Origin: Fen-1301 sp963786395
GTDB lineage: Bacteria > Bacteroidota > Ignavibacteria > Ignavibacteriales > Ignavibacteriaceae
Length of the DNA: 64,000 nucleotides
NCBI GenBank assembly: GCA_963786395.1
Contig: CAWAZD010000021.1
Coordinates: forward strand, 1-64,000
Reading direction: 5' to 3'
In this document: one piece after another, positions 1-9,644 of the stretch
How positions within the stretch are numbered: the first letter of the stretch is position 1
How the letters are laid out: each line of letters begins with the position of its first letter
Notes under the pieces: generated by a model
Databases searched by the model: none
Seen by the model: the letters and a program-made list of their open reading frames with translations, nothing else
Told to the model about the DNA's origin: nothing
Position numbers and translations under genes: made by a program

Positions 1-118
1 GATCTAATTGCTCTACTATCTTATCGACTGCCCTTACAACATGATTTTCAGGGACCAATTCCTCTATACTTTGAGGAAGAAGTGTTGTTTGATGCTGTTC
101 GTAGGAACGAAATTTCAT
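1..118 (-). CDS. IS1182-like transposase, N-terminal fragment cut by window edge
   Basis: The minus strand from an ATG at 118 gives 39 residues before the window ends. They begin MKFRSYEQHQ, followed by LLPQSIEELVPENHVVRAV. This opening (FRxY...Q..LLP.S..E.VPENH) is typical of IS1182-type and related IS4/IS5-like DDE transposases, in the DUF772 region. A GGAG lies 8 bases upstream of the ATG. The catalytic domain lies outside the window, so whether the element is intact cannot be judged. Together with the IS110 gene next door it marks a mobile-element patch at this edge. Confidence 0.75.
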   Translation of the reverse strand, partial: MKFRSYEQHQTTLLPQSIEELVPENHVVRAVDKIVEQLD

Positions 119-569
119 TTCTTGTACTCCATGTTTTTCTCCTACAAAAATATTTAATTATTTTTCGTTTTTATCCTAGTTCTCGGACAGACTCATGGTT
201 CCTGACACGGAAAGGGAAAACGCCTTCGGCGTTTATCGGGTGGGTCACAGACCCGCCCCTGTTATGTTAAATGTCAAGTTAAATTTCTTAGAGCATCCTT
301 TTCTCACATTTATTTTGAAAGAGATAAGGATTAGTAATTGCTAATGCCTTACCTCCTTCATTTTCTTGTTGGGGTCTAATTTCAAGTCTATTAAATAAAT
401 TCAACCTGTTATAAACAGTCCAGGGCACGATTCTTTGCCCGGCTGCAAGAAGCAAATTATTTTTTATCAATTGGCGCCGCAATCTACAAAAGCAAATAAA
501 TGCAAGGGGCGGGTAACGGTCAGCCATTTTTGTACAATTCATTTAATAGATCTTTATTCTTAATTACTG
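119..569. other. Gap between two insertion sequences, with two adjacent hairpins
   Basis: No convincing gene is seen in this 450-base gap. Two hairpins lie side by side. One is AAACGCC-TTC-GGCGTTT at 218-234. The other, at 238-258, pairs GGGTGGGTC with GACCCGCCC, with one G.U pair. They could be the terminal part of the IS1182-like element or a terminator for it. An 84-codon minus-strand open frame at 288-542 resembles no family I know and has no clear ribosome site. It may be non-coding or a relic of an older insertion. Confidence 0.5.
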
Positions 570-1646
570 TTAATTTATTGCCACCGATAATCTGTACTCT
601 TGATTATTCATCCAAACATATCTGATCCTGCTGAGTAATTTCTTGGCTATCTTTATTATTGCTCGCTGAGTACTCATCCTTTTTATGTTTCTGGTATATG
701 TCAATAATAATGCAGGATCTTTTCTTATTGCTATCCAGGAGGATTCTATCAAAAGGTTCCTAAGATATCTGTTGTGTTGATACTTCAAACCCAGATTATG
801 AGACTTATTTGCACTTGAGATAATCGTTGGGATCAGTCCTACAAAACTTGCCAGGTTATCTAAATCCGGGAACCTCTTTATATCCATTACTTCTGTATAT
901 ATACTTATCGCTGTTACAAATCCTACTCCAGGAACACTGGTTAATATTTTTAGTGTATCCCATATGTTATACTTCCTGCAATATTCCCGAAGCATCTTTA
1001 TAGTCCTAACCAGAAGTGTTCTTAAAGACTTTAGCTCTTCAAGGTAGATATCCAACTGTTCTTTTCCTGGTTCATATTCAAACTTCAGATTCTGCAAATA
1101 TTCTATAAACCATCCTGACCAATGCTTAGTTTGGAAGTTTTCAGGATATTTATGCCCATAAAATGTAAGGTAGCTCTTGATCTGATTCTTTATTCTCGTC
1201 TGTTTCTTTGTTAACTGATATCTGGTCCTGACCAGGGAACGAAGCTCCTGATGAAATACATCCGGAATATATATTCCCTTTAGTGATTGATTCTCCAATT
1301 CACGGCTTAACTTCCGGGAGTCAACTCTGTCATCTTTTATTGTTTTTTCTTTTTCACTTCCCGGGATCTCGGTTGGAGCTGCTATTATATTTATAAAGCC
1401 ATATTCAATAAACTCTCTATGGATTGAGAATCCGAAGTAACCTGCTTCATAAACACTGAAAAAAATTCCACCAGGATAATTCTCCTTCATATAATTAGAT
1501 AATTCCTTTACCGAAGGATTCATTGAAAACGTCTTCAAAAATATCCCTAATGTTCTGATCGTTACTGTCCAACTCTTTTGATGTACGTCTATTCCGACAA
1601 AAAAGTGTTGATTATTAAAGTCCAATTTTTTAATTTCAGTCTTCAT
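570..1646 (-). CDS. IS110-family transposase (DEDD recombinase)
   Basis: This 358-residue protein has the two-domain plan of IS110-family recombinases. The N-terminal RuvC-like DEDD domain starts with FFVGIDVHQKSW (residues 15-26) and continues with an acidic VYEAGYFGF and DDRVDSRKL. The C-terminal Transposase_20 domain carries LTSVPGVGFVTAIS and an SANKSHNLG segment in the region of the nucleophilic serine. Length is normal and the frame is unbroken, so the element may be active. IS110 elements lack classical terminal inverted repeats and move by site-specific recombination guided by a bridge RNA encoded in a non-coding end. The nearest non-coding end here is 1647-1825, upstream of the gene. 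Confidence 0.95.
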   Translation of the reverse strand: MKTEIKKLDFNNQHFFVGIDVHQKSWTVTIRTLGIFLKTFSMNPSVKELSNYMKENYPGGIFFSVYEAGYFGFSIHREFIEYGFINIIAAPTEIPGSEKEKTIKDDRVDSRKLSRELENQSLKGIYIPDVFHQELRSLVRTRYQLTKKQTRIKNQIKSYLTFYGHKYPENFQTKHWSGWFIEYLQNLKFEYEPGKEQLDIYLEELKSLRTLLVRTIKMLREYCRKYNIWDTLKILTSVPGVGFVTAISIYTEVMDIKRFPDLDNLASFVGLIPTIISSANKSHNLGLKYQHNRYLRNLLIESSWIAIRKDPALLLTYTRNIKRMSTQRAIIKIAKKLLSRIRYVWMNNQEYRLSVAIN

Positions 1647-1648
1647 TT

Positions 1649-1703
1649 GAGTGTCCTTTATATTTTTATTTTGTGATGATTATAAATTTATATAAGGACA
1701 CTC
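1649..1703. repeat. Inverted repeat in the non-coding flank of the IS110 element
   Basis: GAGTGTCCTT at 1649-1658 is exactly complementary to AAGGACACTC at 1694-1703, with more A/T pairing inside, and is followed by a run of T. It lies just upstream of the transposase start. It could fold in the transcript of the element's non-coding end (part of a bridge RNA) or act as a terminator against readthrough into the transposase. Position and symmetry are seen. The role is inference. Confidence 0.45.
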
Positions 1704-1825
1704 TTTTTTTATATCTAACCTGATAATTCCAATATCCTTTATTTTTAGGATACTGCCGTATTACATTCCTTTAAACATAGCTTCTACAAATACGGAATGA
1801 TAATGTTTAGCAGGTAACCCAATAA

Positions 1826-1855
1826 GGGGATCCCCGCTTTCGCGGGGATGACAAT
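1826..1855. repeat. REP-like palindrome, copy 1
   Basis: ATCCCCGC at 1830-1837 pairs with GCGGGGAT at 1842-1849, followed by GACAAT. This is a member of the dispersed ATTCCCGC/GCGGGAAT-GACA family in this window. It sits in the gap between the IS110 element and the end of sdhB, where it could also stop transcription. Confidence 0.8.
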
Positions 1856-1884
1856 CAAATTTAAGGATTTTGACAATCCCAAGT

Positions 1885-2646
1885 TTAGAGTTTTTCTTTC
1901 ATTATTGAGGCGCGGAAGTATTCACGTCTAGTTTCAGCTATAACATCCATAGAGATTCCTCTTGGACATTCAGCAGAACAAGCTTCAGTATTAGTGCATG
2001 CTCCGAATCCTTCTTTCTCCATTTGTTCAATCATTGCAAAAGCTCTCTTTTCTCTTTCCGGTTTCCCTGAGGAAGACGGTTAAGGTGAGCAATCTTAGCA
2101 CTTACAAACAACATTGCGGAAGCATTCTTGCATGCCGCTACACATGCACCGCAGCCGATACATTCAGCCGCATCAAGAGCTTTCTCAAGATTATGCTTAG
2201 TTATCAGATTAGCAGTTCGCATCGGGAGCTCCACCTGCATTAACTGGAGATGAATCCTCCGGCTGCAATAATTCTGTCGAATGCAGTGCGGTCAACCATT
2301 AAGATCTTTAATAACCGGAAATGCTTTTGCTCTCCAGGTTCAAGAACTATAGTTTCGCCGTCTTGAAATGCCTCATATAAAGCTGGCATGTAGTAATTCT
2401 CTGTTGAGGTCCGTGTGCCCTGCCATTTATATAAATACCGCAGCAGCCGCAGATACCTTCGCGGCAGTCATGCTCAAAAGCTACAGGATCATCACCCTGA
2501 TGTGTAAGTTTCTCATTCAGAACATCAAGCATTTCCAGAAAAGACATTTCAGTAGTAATGTTTTCAAGAGTATAATTGACAAATTGTCCTTTGGCTTCTT
2601 TATTTTTCTGACGCCATACTTTTAGTTTAATATTCAGATTAGCCAT
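1885..2646 (-). CDS. sdhB: Succinate dehydrogenase/fumarate reductase iron-sulfur subunit (frameshifted)
   Basis: The iron-sulfur subunit passes electrons from SdhA through three clusters to the membrane quinone site. The N-terminal ferredoxin domain shows CREGICGCCGIYINGRAHGP, the [2Fe-2S] ligands. The C-terminal half has CIGCGACVAACKNASAML and, in another frame, ACTNTEACSAECPRGISM, which supply the [4Fe-4S] and [3Fe-4S] ligands. The frame breaks at least three times, in 2240-2346 (segments equivalent to AKAFPVIKDLMVDRTAFDRI) and near 2050. The total is about 254 codons, normal for the Bacteroidetes-type subunit. The start overlaps the sdhA stop (TAATG). All cluster cysteines are present across the frames, so sequence error is more likely than decay. 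Confidence 0.9.
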
Positions 2647-4577
2647 TATTTATAACTCCTTTGCGAAGGTTTAACGTAATCAAACTGAAGCGGTTCTTTG
2701 TGAAGTTCTTCAGGAACCCCTTCTCCTTTATATTCCCATGCAGCAACAAAAGAGAAGTTCTCATCATCTCTCTTAGCTTCATTTTCATCGGTCTGGCTTT
2801 CTTCCCTGAAGTGCCCGCCGCATGATTCTCTTCTCATAAGTGCATCATCAGCTATGAGTTCACCGAGTTCCATGAAGTCTGCTACACGCGCTGCTCTTTC
2901 AAGTGACTGATTTATTTCTTCATTTGTTCCAAGCACTTTTAAATTCTTCCAGAAATCCTCACGGATCCCTTTTATTAATTCCTTGGCTTTCTTAAGTCCA
3001 GCTTCATTACGACCCATACCAACGTAATCCCACATAACCATTCCAAGTTCACGGTGAAGTTCATCAACAGTCTTGGTCCCGTTTATGTTAAGGATCTTAG
3101 AGATTTTATCACTCACTTCTTTTGCGCTCTGTTTAAATTCAGGTGCATCTGTTGTTAGCTTATCCTTCTTAAAGTTACCAAGGTAATTTCCAATAGTGTA
3201 AGGAAGAACAAAGTAACCGTCAGCCAAGCCTTGCATCAATGCGCTGGCGCCAAGTCGGTTAGCCCCATGATCAGAGAAAGTTGCATTCACCGAGCTACAA
3301 ATAACCGGGGATTGCACTCATTAAATCATAATCAACCCACAGACCGCCCATTGTATAATGCGAGAGCGGGATAAATCATCATTGGCAGCTTCATACGGAT
3401 CTTCATCTGTTATTTGTCTGATACATCTCGAACAAATTGCCGTATCGTTTTCTGTTATCTTATCTTTGACCGTAATCGTTTAATTGCATTCAGTAAAATC
3501 AAGATAAACAGCTTTCCGTTGCACTGACGCCCTTTGCCGTGGTCATCATTTCTTTCGCAGCTCCGTGAAGCAATATCGCGAGGAACTAAATTTCCGATAG
3601 GTCGGATATTTCCTTTCAAGGAAATAGTCACGTTCATCTTCAGGAATATCATTCCGGTTTCCGCATATCATTTTTCTTTTTTAGAAACCCAAATTCTTAC
3701 CGTCATTACGTAAGCTTTCACTCATGAATGTTAATTTCGATTGGTTCTCGCCATGAACAGGAAGACAGGTAGGATGTATTTGCGTAAAACATGGATTTCC
3801 AAAAGCGTGCTCCGCTTTTATGCGCACGCCAGATTGCTGTAGTGTTACAATCTTATCGCATTCGTTGAAAATAAAAGTACATTAGAGTATCCTCCGGTAG
3901 CAAGGATTACTGCATGAGCACAGTAGTTTTCTATTTCTCCGGTCAAAAGATTCCTGACAGCAATTCCTTTTGCTTTACCATCAACAACAACAATATCCTG
4001 CATTTCAGTCGTGTATTAAATCAATATTGCCTAATCCAATCTGACGATCATAGAGCTATAAGCACCAAGCAGAAGCTGCTGACCGGTTTCTCCTCTTGCA
4101 TAAAATGTTCTTGAAACCTGTGCTCCGCCGAAGGAACGGTTATCAAGCAAACCGCCATATTCACGTGCAAAAGGAACACCCTGCGCAACGCATTGATCAA
4201 TGATATTATTACTAACTTCAGCAAGGCGATAAACATTTGCTTCGCGTGCACGGTAGTCCCCTCCTTTTACAGTATCGTAAAAGAGTCGGAATATTGAGTC
4301 GCCGTCATTCTGATAATTTTTAGCGGCATTTATTCCACCCTGAGCGGCAATACTGTGAGCTCTTCTTGCGCTATCCTGAATAGCAGAATGCTTTTACTTT
4401 ATAACCAAGTTCAGCTAATGAAGCAGCCGCGGCACCGCCAGCTAAATCCGGTACCTACAACTATAATTTCAAATTTTCTTTTATTAGAAGGATTAACAAG
4501 TTTATAACTGAACTTTATGATTAGTCCACTTCTCATGTAATATTACCCGCCGGTATTTTTGAATCTAATTTCATCAT
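2646..4577 (-). CDS. sdhA: Succinate dehydrogenase/fumarate reductase flavoprotein subunit (frameshifted)
   Basis: This is the catalytic FAD subunit that interconverts succinate and fumarate. The N-terminus reads MMKLDSKIPAGN, then EKWTNHK, KLVNPSNKRKFEIIVVG, in shifted frames. The middle gives SFGGAQVSRTFYARGETGQQ, then ATGGYSNV and an HPTCLP active-site segment. The C-terminal 223 residues are open (2646-3317) and end KPSQRSYK. The total of about 644 codons matches the Bacteroidetes/Chlorobi type. Several indels split the first 420 codons. The start ATG overlaps the sdhC stop (TAATG), and the stop overlaps the sdhB start in the same way, so the three subunits are probably translationally coupled. 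Confidence 0.9.
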
Positions 4578-5245
4578 TATACCCTCCCGTAGAAGAATAG
4601 GAAATAAATTGGCACTATTGCAAATCCGGCGCATATAAGAATAGAGAATCCTACACCGAAACTTTTTATAAATGGAGTGTACTTATTGTGCCGCAATCCT
4701 AAAGTTTGAAAAGCACTCTGGAATCCATGCACAAGATGAAACGCAAGAAGCACAAAAGCAAAAATATAGAAACCCGAATACCAGGGATTGAGGAACGTTT
4801 TTACAACACCATCATACATTGTGCCTTCTGGTGTTGCAAGTCTGTAATTAACAAAGAAACTTTTTAAGTGAATAACCAGGAATACAAAAACTACCGTTCC
4901 GCTCCAGAACATAAAACGCGAAAAGAATGTACTGTTTTCCGAAGCCCGGTTAACAAGGTATGGCTGCCCTTTTGCGTTGTTATTCGACATCCAAAGACGT
5001 AACCCATTTACAGCATGATAAATTATGCAGATAAACAGACCTACTTCAATAACCCGAAGCGGGATATTATAAGCACTTCCAAGAACCTCGGCGTAAATAG
5101 TATACGCATTGCCATTGTCATTATTAAGCAAAAGGAGGTTTGCTATAAGGTGCTCGATCAAGAAAAGATATAAGAATAAACCGGTTAACGCCATGACCAG
5201 CTTCTTACCGACAGATGAGTCTATGAATTTTATGAACCAACCCAT
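4577..5245 (-). CDS. sdhC: Succinate dehydrogenase cytochrome b558 subunit
   Basis: This 222-residue membrane anchor of the sdhCAB complex has five predicted helices (about residues 15-38, 60-83, 110-130, 155-178 and 195-218). Histidines suited to two hemes lie in LIEHLIANLL, IIYHAVNGLRLW, VIHLKSFF and AFHLVHGFQSAFQTLG. It belongs to the b558 family, in which one five-helix subunit replaces SdhC plus SdhD. It opens the operon, with AAGGAG seven bases before the ATG. The frame is intact, unlike sdhA and sdhB. Direction of catalysis (respiratory succinate oxidation or fumarate reduction) cannot be told from sequence. Confidence 0.95.
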   Translation of the reverse strand: MGWFIKFIDSSVGKKLVMALTGLFLYLFLIEHLIANLLLLNNDNGNAYTIYAEVLGSAYNIPLRVIEVGLFICIIYHAVNGLRLWMSNNNAKGQPYLVNRASENSTFFSRFMFWSGTVVFVFLVIHLKSFFVNYRLATPEGTMYDGVVKTFLNPWYSGFYIFAFVLLAFHLVHGFQSAFQTLGLRHNKYTPFIKSFGVGFSILICAGFAIVPIYFLFFYGRV

Positions 5246-5450
5246 TAAATTCTCCTTATATAGGTAAGTTTGAGGGAAAATATGTAACTAATTTAAATTC
5301 CACTAAATAATTGGATACAACTTATTCATTACCAAAAAGAAAATCAATTATTTAACAGGTATTTTCCCGGTGGCAATTGGCACTAAAATGTTATTTTTTA
5401 TATTATTATTATACTATTGATTAATTCAGAATGTTAATAAAGGAGCAAGC

Positions 5451-6322
5451 ATGAATAAATTATATCTATATTTAGTAATATTTGTTTTAGGCAAACAGTT
5501 ATCCATGTTTGGTCAATATAACAATTGGAAAGATGTTGATAGTATAATTGGTAAAAACGGGAAAGTAACGGGGGATGTTTACAGGATTACATTCGCCCGG
5601 ACAGATCTTGATGTAAATGTTGACGGCAATACAATAGACCCCGCAATGGCGCTTACTTCATGGGTTGCGATTGATGCTGTAGGGGATAATGCATTGCTCC
5701 TAGGGAACCTTGTTCTTGTAGAAGATGAAGTTGAATCAGTTATAGAATCAGCAGTCAAAAATGGTCTTCAAATAAATGCTTTACATAACCATCTGCTCGG
5801 TGAGATACCCCGCATTGTTTATATTAGTATTGGGGGAACAGGTTTACCTTTTGAACTTGCTCAGAAGGTAAAATCAGTTCATTAACGAAACAAATACTCC
5901 TATAGAATCTGACCGGGTAGCTGAGGCTGATGGGAATAATGACTGGACAGATGTTGAAACCGGGATAGGACTAAGAGGACAACTAAAAGGCAAAGTTCTG
6001 CAGATGACAATTCCACGCAAGGATGTTATTTCAATGAATGGAATTGATTTACCGTTTACATTAGGAGTGGCTACAAACCTTAATTTCCAACGAGTCGGGG
6101 AAAAGATTATTTCAACCGGAGTTTTTGTTCTTACTGCTGATGAAATAAATCCGGTGATAAAAATTACTTACAGAAAATAGCATTAAAATTACTGCTGTAA
6201 ACAGTCAACTGGTTACAGAAACCCCGCATCTGTTTTTCATGCATTACTGGGCATATGATTTCCCTGATAATGTTTTAAAAGGTTTAAAATCAGCATTGGT
6301 TGTGACAAAGTCCAAGCTATGA
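5451..6322 (+). CDS. DUF1259 (LppY/LpqO-like) secreted protein (frameshifted)
   Basis: A signal peptide (MNKLYLYLVIFVLGKQLSMFG) is followed by two similar halves. The first contains GKVTGDVYRITFARTDLDV and INALHNHLLGEIPRIVYI. The second contains GLRGQLKGKVLQMTIPRKDV and THLFFMHYWAY-like residues near the end. This duplicated plan is that of the DUF1259/LppY family, which has no established activity. Frame breaks occur near 5880 and 6175. With them repaired the protein is about 290 residues, ending at a TGA at 6320. AAGGAGC precedes the ATG. It is divergent from the sdh operon. Confidence 0.75.
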
Positions 6323-6369
6323 AAACAGTTTTGGATTATTGGTTAATTAATTTAAGTTTGTGTTATGTT

Positions 6370-6503
6370 CTTTTAATGATTACGGTGTCCCGGTTAGAAC
6401 GGGAATTATAGGGAATCCGGTGAAAATCCGGAGCTGACGCGCAACTGTAAAGAAATATTATTCATACGAATAAATTTCAAGCCAGGAGACCTGCCGTATG
6501 TTT
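6370..6503 (+). promoter_or_regulatory. Cobalamin riboswitch
   Basis: The conserved core is plain to read: GGGAATCCGGTGAAAATCCG, then GAGCTGACGCGCAACTGTAA (the B12 box region), and later GCCAGGAGACCTGCC. Order and spacing match the adenosylcobalamin riboswitch class. It lies 350 bases upstream of the BtuB-like receptor on the same strand, so it most likely lowers expression of the receptor and the following membrane protein when B12 is plentiful. Confidence 0.95.
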
Positions 6504-6623
6504 TTATAATCAACCTTCGCGGGCAAGGTAAGATTAACCGGAAGTTCACTTTCGATTTATCTACTCTTTTAATTCCCACGAAGTTACACCATTAACTAAT
6601 TTTTATTGTTATTTATAAGACCG

Positions 6624-6676
6624 GATGGATTCCCGCCCCGACGAGTCGGGGTAGACTCTTCGCGGGAATGACAATT
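6624..6676. repeat. REP-like palindrome, copy 2, long-loop subtype
   Basis: An outer ATTCCCGC/GCGGGAAT stem ending in GACAAT encloses an inner hairpin CCCCGAC-GAG-TCGGGG. The same long-loop form recurs at 35931-35976. It sits in the leader between riboswitch and receptor gene. Confidence 0.75.
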
Positions 6677-6694
6677 CGGATTTCTATTTATTTA

Positions 6695-6724
6695 TGGGAT
6701 CCCTGATTTCGCAGGGATGACAAT
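6695..6724. repeat. REP-like palindrome, copy 3
   Basis: GGGATCCCTG-ATTT-CGCAGGGATGACAAT is a variant of the dispersed family with the stem altered by compensating changes (CCCTG/CAGGG), which suggests selection on or maintenance of the fold. Confidence 0.7.
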
Positions 6725-6744
6725 GTTTAGCTTATACAAGGATG

Positions 6745-6780
6745 AGATTCTTCTCCCGAGAAGTCGGGATCAGAATGACA
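6745..6780. repeat. REP-like palindrome, copy 4, divergent subtype
   Basis: AGATTCTTCTCCCGA-GAA-TCGGGATCAGAATGACA keeps the ATTC...GAATGACA ends but has an inner CCCGA/TCGGG stem. It is the third family member within 160 bases, upstream of the BtuB-like gene. Confidence 0.6.
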
Positions 6781-6848
6781 TTTTAAGTATAACCAATAAA
6801 TTGATGGGAATGACATTTCAAGAATAAATGGCAAAAGGAGTAACTTCT

Positions 6849-8790
6849 ATGTTTGTACGGTACTTTATTTTATTGACTATTCTCTTTCCCATTTTAGTTT
6901 TTTCGCAGAACAGGGATTCCCTTAAAAACTACCAGCTAAAAGATGTTGTTATTACTGCGACAAGGACAGAAAATTCCATTCACGATCTGGCTAATTCAAT
7001 TTCTGTTATAGATTCTGCGGAGATACATGACAGAAACAAAGTTACAGTACTTGATCTCCTTAAAGATGAATACGGAATAAGTTACACTTCGCAGGGTGGT
7101 GCAAACAAACTTGCATCAATTTATACCAGAGGAGCAAATTCAAATCATACTCTTGTTCTGGTTGACGGAATTGAATTAAACATGACTAATGATCCGGGGA
7201 ACTCCTTCGATTTTTCTTATCTGCCTACAGATAATGTCGCGAGAATTGAAGTTCTACGCGGACCGCAAAGTACGCTCTATGGCTCAAATGCTATGGCGGG
7301 GGTAATTAACATAATAACTCAAAAAGGAAATGGCGCTCCAAGGTTTTCTCTTTCAGCTGAAGGCGGATCATATGGAACATACAGAGGAATTGCAGATGTA
7401 AGCGGCAGTTTGGATAAATTAAATTATTCTGTGGCAGTGTCAAGATTCAAAACCACAGGGTTTTCTTCGGCTTCAGTTAATTATGGTAATACGGAAAAGG
7501 ACGGCTCGGATAATCTTAATCTGACCTCCAGAATTGGATATAATTTGCTGCAGAACTCAGGGAATATCGATAATCTTGATCTTAATTTATTATATCGTTT
7601 TTCTAAAGGTAAACTCTGCTTATGATCAATGGGGAGGGTTACATGGAGATGATCCTACATATGTTTTCCATTTGCAGGAATCAGCTTTAAGAGGCGAAGC
7701 AAATGCGGCTTTGTTTAACGGCTTCTGGAAATCTACACTTGGTGCTTCCTATCTTCAGGAATGTGCGTAATTATGCTTATGATTCAACAACATATAATCC
7801 TTATTCATCAAACAGTTTCTATGACGGGAATAAAGTAAAATTTGACTGGCAGAATAATCTGCAGATTACAGATTGGAATCTTTTTACATTGGGATTGGAA
7901 TCTCAGAATGAGCAGGCAAATTCAGACTATTATTCATATTCATCGTATGGTCCTTTCATAAGTATTTTCCCAAGTAACCGATCGTACACAACAGGAATAT
8001 ATATTCAGGATCAAGTTAAGGCAGGCAATTTATTTGCGGTAATAGGAGTAAGAACTGATAAGCATAATCTTTTTGGTTCGGTTACAACCTATAGATTTGC
8101 GCCGGCATACTTTATTCCTGAATCAGGGAACTAAATTTAAGTTTACTTATGGCACAGCTTTTCACTCCCCTTCTCTTTTTGATCTTTTTGATCCGGCTTA
8201 TGGAAATCAAGCGCTTAAGCCTGAAAAGAATACCGGCTGGGATCTGGGAATGGAACAGTATCTTTATCATAATAATGTAGATCTGGGTATTACATATTTC
8301 AGCAACCAGTTTGAGAATCTATTTGGTTATGACAGTAATTTCAGAACAATCAATATTGATAAAGCAGAGACCCATGGAGTTGAATTTTATTCAACAGTGG
8401 AAGTTACTGCCAAAATGAAATTCAAACTAAACTATACATTTTTGAAATCGAATGAACTGCAGGGACCTGACAAAGATTTACCGCTTCTCCGAAGACCTCA
8501 GTCAAAGATAGGATTTGGTAATCTTAAATACTTTTGGCGATAACTTAAATACTACTGTTGAATTAGATCATGTAGGTGAGAGGTTCGATGATAATTTCTC
8601 AGTGCCAATTGCCGTTCGTGTAAAACTTAATCCTTATACTCTGGTGAATGTCTCAGCTACTTATACATTATTTTCGTATCTGGATATTTATGGTCGAATT
8701 GATAATTTATTCAATACTGCTTATGAAGAGATTTATGGATACGGGGTACCGGCACTTTCCGGGTATCTTGGTTTTAAACTAATACTTTAA
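6849..8790 (+). CDS. btuB: BtuB-like TonB-dependent receptor (frameshifted)
   Basis: This outer-membrane receptor probably imports cobalamin. A signal peptide ending in VFSQN is followed by a TonB-box-like KDVVITATRTE, a plug domain (GGANKLASIYTRGANSNHTL, ARIEVLRGPQSTLYGSNAMA, GVINIITQKG) and a beta barrel with the usual aromatic-rich strands. A TonB-receptor C-terminal segment (RIDNLFNTAYEEIYGYGVP) ends the protein. At least four frame breaks fall in 7600-8540, and the repaired length is near 645 residues. The ATG at 6849 follows AAAGGAG and is preferred to the in-frame ATG at 6828. The cobalamin riboswitch upstream supports the substrate. Confidence 0.9.
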
Positions 8791-8872
8791 ATACAGCATA
8801 TTTCTATTTTTTATCATATATTTAATTAATTTATATTACATAACATAAGACAAAACATTTGAAGGAGATTAA

Positions 8873-9403
8873 ATGAACAAGAAAATGTTAACCGGTAAAC
8901 TTTTATTGGCAGCGGGCTTAATATTTGCGGCGGCTTTTACACGTCTGGTTCCTCATTATCCAAATTTCACTGCGGTAGGTGCTATAGCGTTATTTGGCGG
9001 GACTTATATGACAAATAAAAAACTCGCTTTTATGATTCCATTCGCGGCAATGCTGATAACAGATTTGATTATCGGATTCCACCAGACTATGTGGGCTGTA
9101 TATCTTAGTTTCGGACTTATAGTAGTAATCGGTCTGCAGATTTCAAAGAATAAAAAAGTGTCTACAATATTCCTTGGTGCATTATCATCATCAATATTGT
9201 TCTTTTTAATAACAAATTTTGCTCAGTGGATGTCTGATCCTTTTTATGCTAAGACAGGAGCCGGGCTTGCTTATTGCTATACAATGGCGATTCCTTTTTT
9301 CAGTTACACTGCATTAGGTGATATGTTTTACGTAGCGGTTTTATTCGGAGTGTATGAATTAGCCGCGAATAAAGTTGTGGCATTGCAGAAAGTAAAGGTG
9401 TAA
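8873..9403 (+). CDS. DUF6580 small membrane protein, possible B12-uptake partner
   Basis: This 176-residue hydrophobic protein has about five membrane spans. Its N-terminal part contains AAAFTRLVPHYPNFTAVGAI and LFGGTYM, which I associate with DUF6580. It follows the BtuB-like gene on the same strand, with GAAGGAG before the ATG, and probably shares the riboswitch. The size and span number resemble substrate-binding components of ECF transporters, but no clear homology can be claimed. A role in moving B12 or a precursor across the inner membrane is inference from context. Confidence 0.75.
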   Translation: MNKKMLTGKLLLAAGLIFAAAFTRLVPHYPNFTAVGAIALFGGTYMTNKKLAFMIPFAAMLITDLIIGFHQTMWAVYLSFGLIVVIGLQISKNKKVSTIFLGALSSSILFFLITNFAQWMSDPFYAKTGAGLAYCYTMAIPFFSYTALGDMFYVAVLFGVYELAANKVVALQKVKV

Positions 9404-9423
9404 ATTAAATAAAACGAATCCAA

Positions 9424-9455
9424 AACCTTCGAGGTTGATGAAAACCTCGAAGGTT
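9424..9455. repeat. Inverted repeat AACCTTCGAGGTT / AACCTCGAAGGTT, copy 1
   Basis: AACCTTCGAGGTT at 9424-9436 is followed after six bases by its exact reverse complement at 9443-9455. A near copy lies at 12308-12343. It sits just after the DUF6580 gene and could serve as a terminator stem. Confidence 0.7.
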
Positions 9456-9475
9456 AAAGATAATAATAAGATTTC

Positions 9476-9516
9476 CACGTTGGTCTCACTTTGCTCCCAG
9501 GTAGGTCTCACGTTGC
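9476..9516. repeat. CACGT/CTCACGT direct-repeat element, copy 1
   Basis: The segment runs CACGTTGGTCTCACTT, then CTCCCAGG, then GTCTCACGTTGC. A related segment of the same spacing is at 59081-59121, with about 60 percent identity by eye. It may be a diverged dispersed repeat. The function is unknown. Confidence 0.35.
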
Positions 9517-9644
9517 TTCAAATTCCCATGAATTTATCTTAAAGAACTTAATATTATCCAATCAATTTACTAGCGATTACAATACAAATTATTTACTCGT
9601 TTTTCCGTAAATTATTGTCTGATTATTTATAACCGCAGGAGCAA

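Noticed and set aside
82..270. Plus-strand 62-codon frame
   Set aside because: It runs antisense to the IS1182-like transposase start and through two hairpins. No family match.
288..542. Minus-strand 84-codon frame between the two insertion sequences
   Set aside because: No family resemblance, no ribosome site, and it lies in mobile-element flank DNA.
1885..4577. Pseudogenisation of sdhA and sdhB
   Set aside because: All cofactor-binding residues survive across frames, breaks are single bases, and similar breaks affect many essential-type genes nearby. Sequence error is the better explanation.
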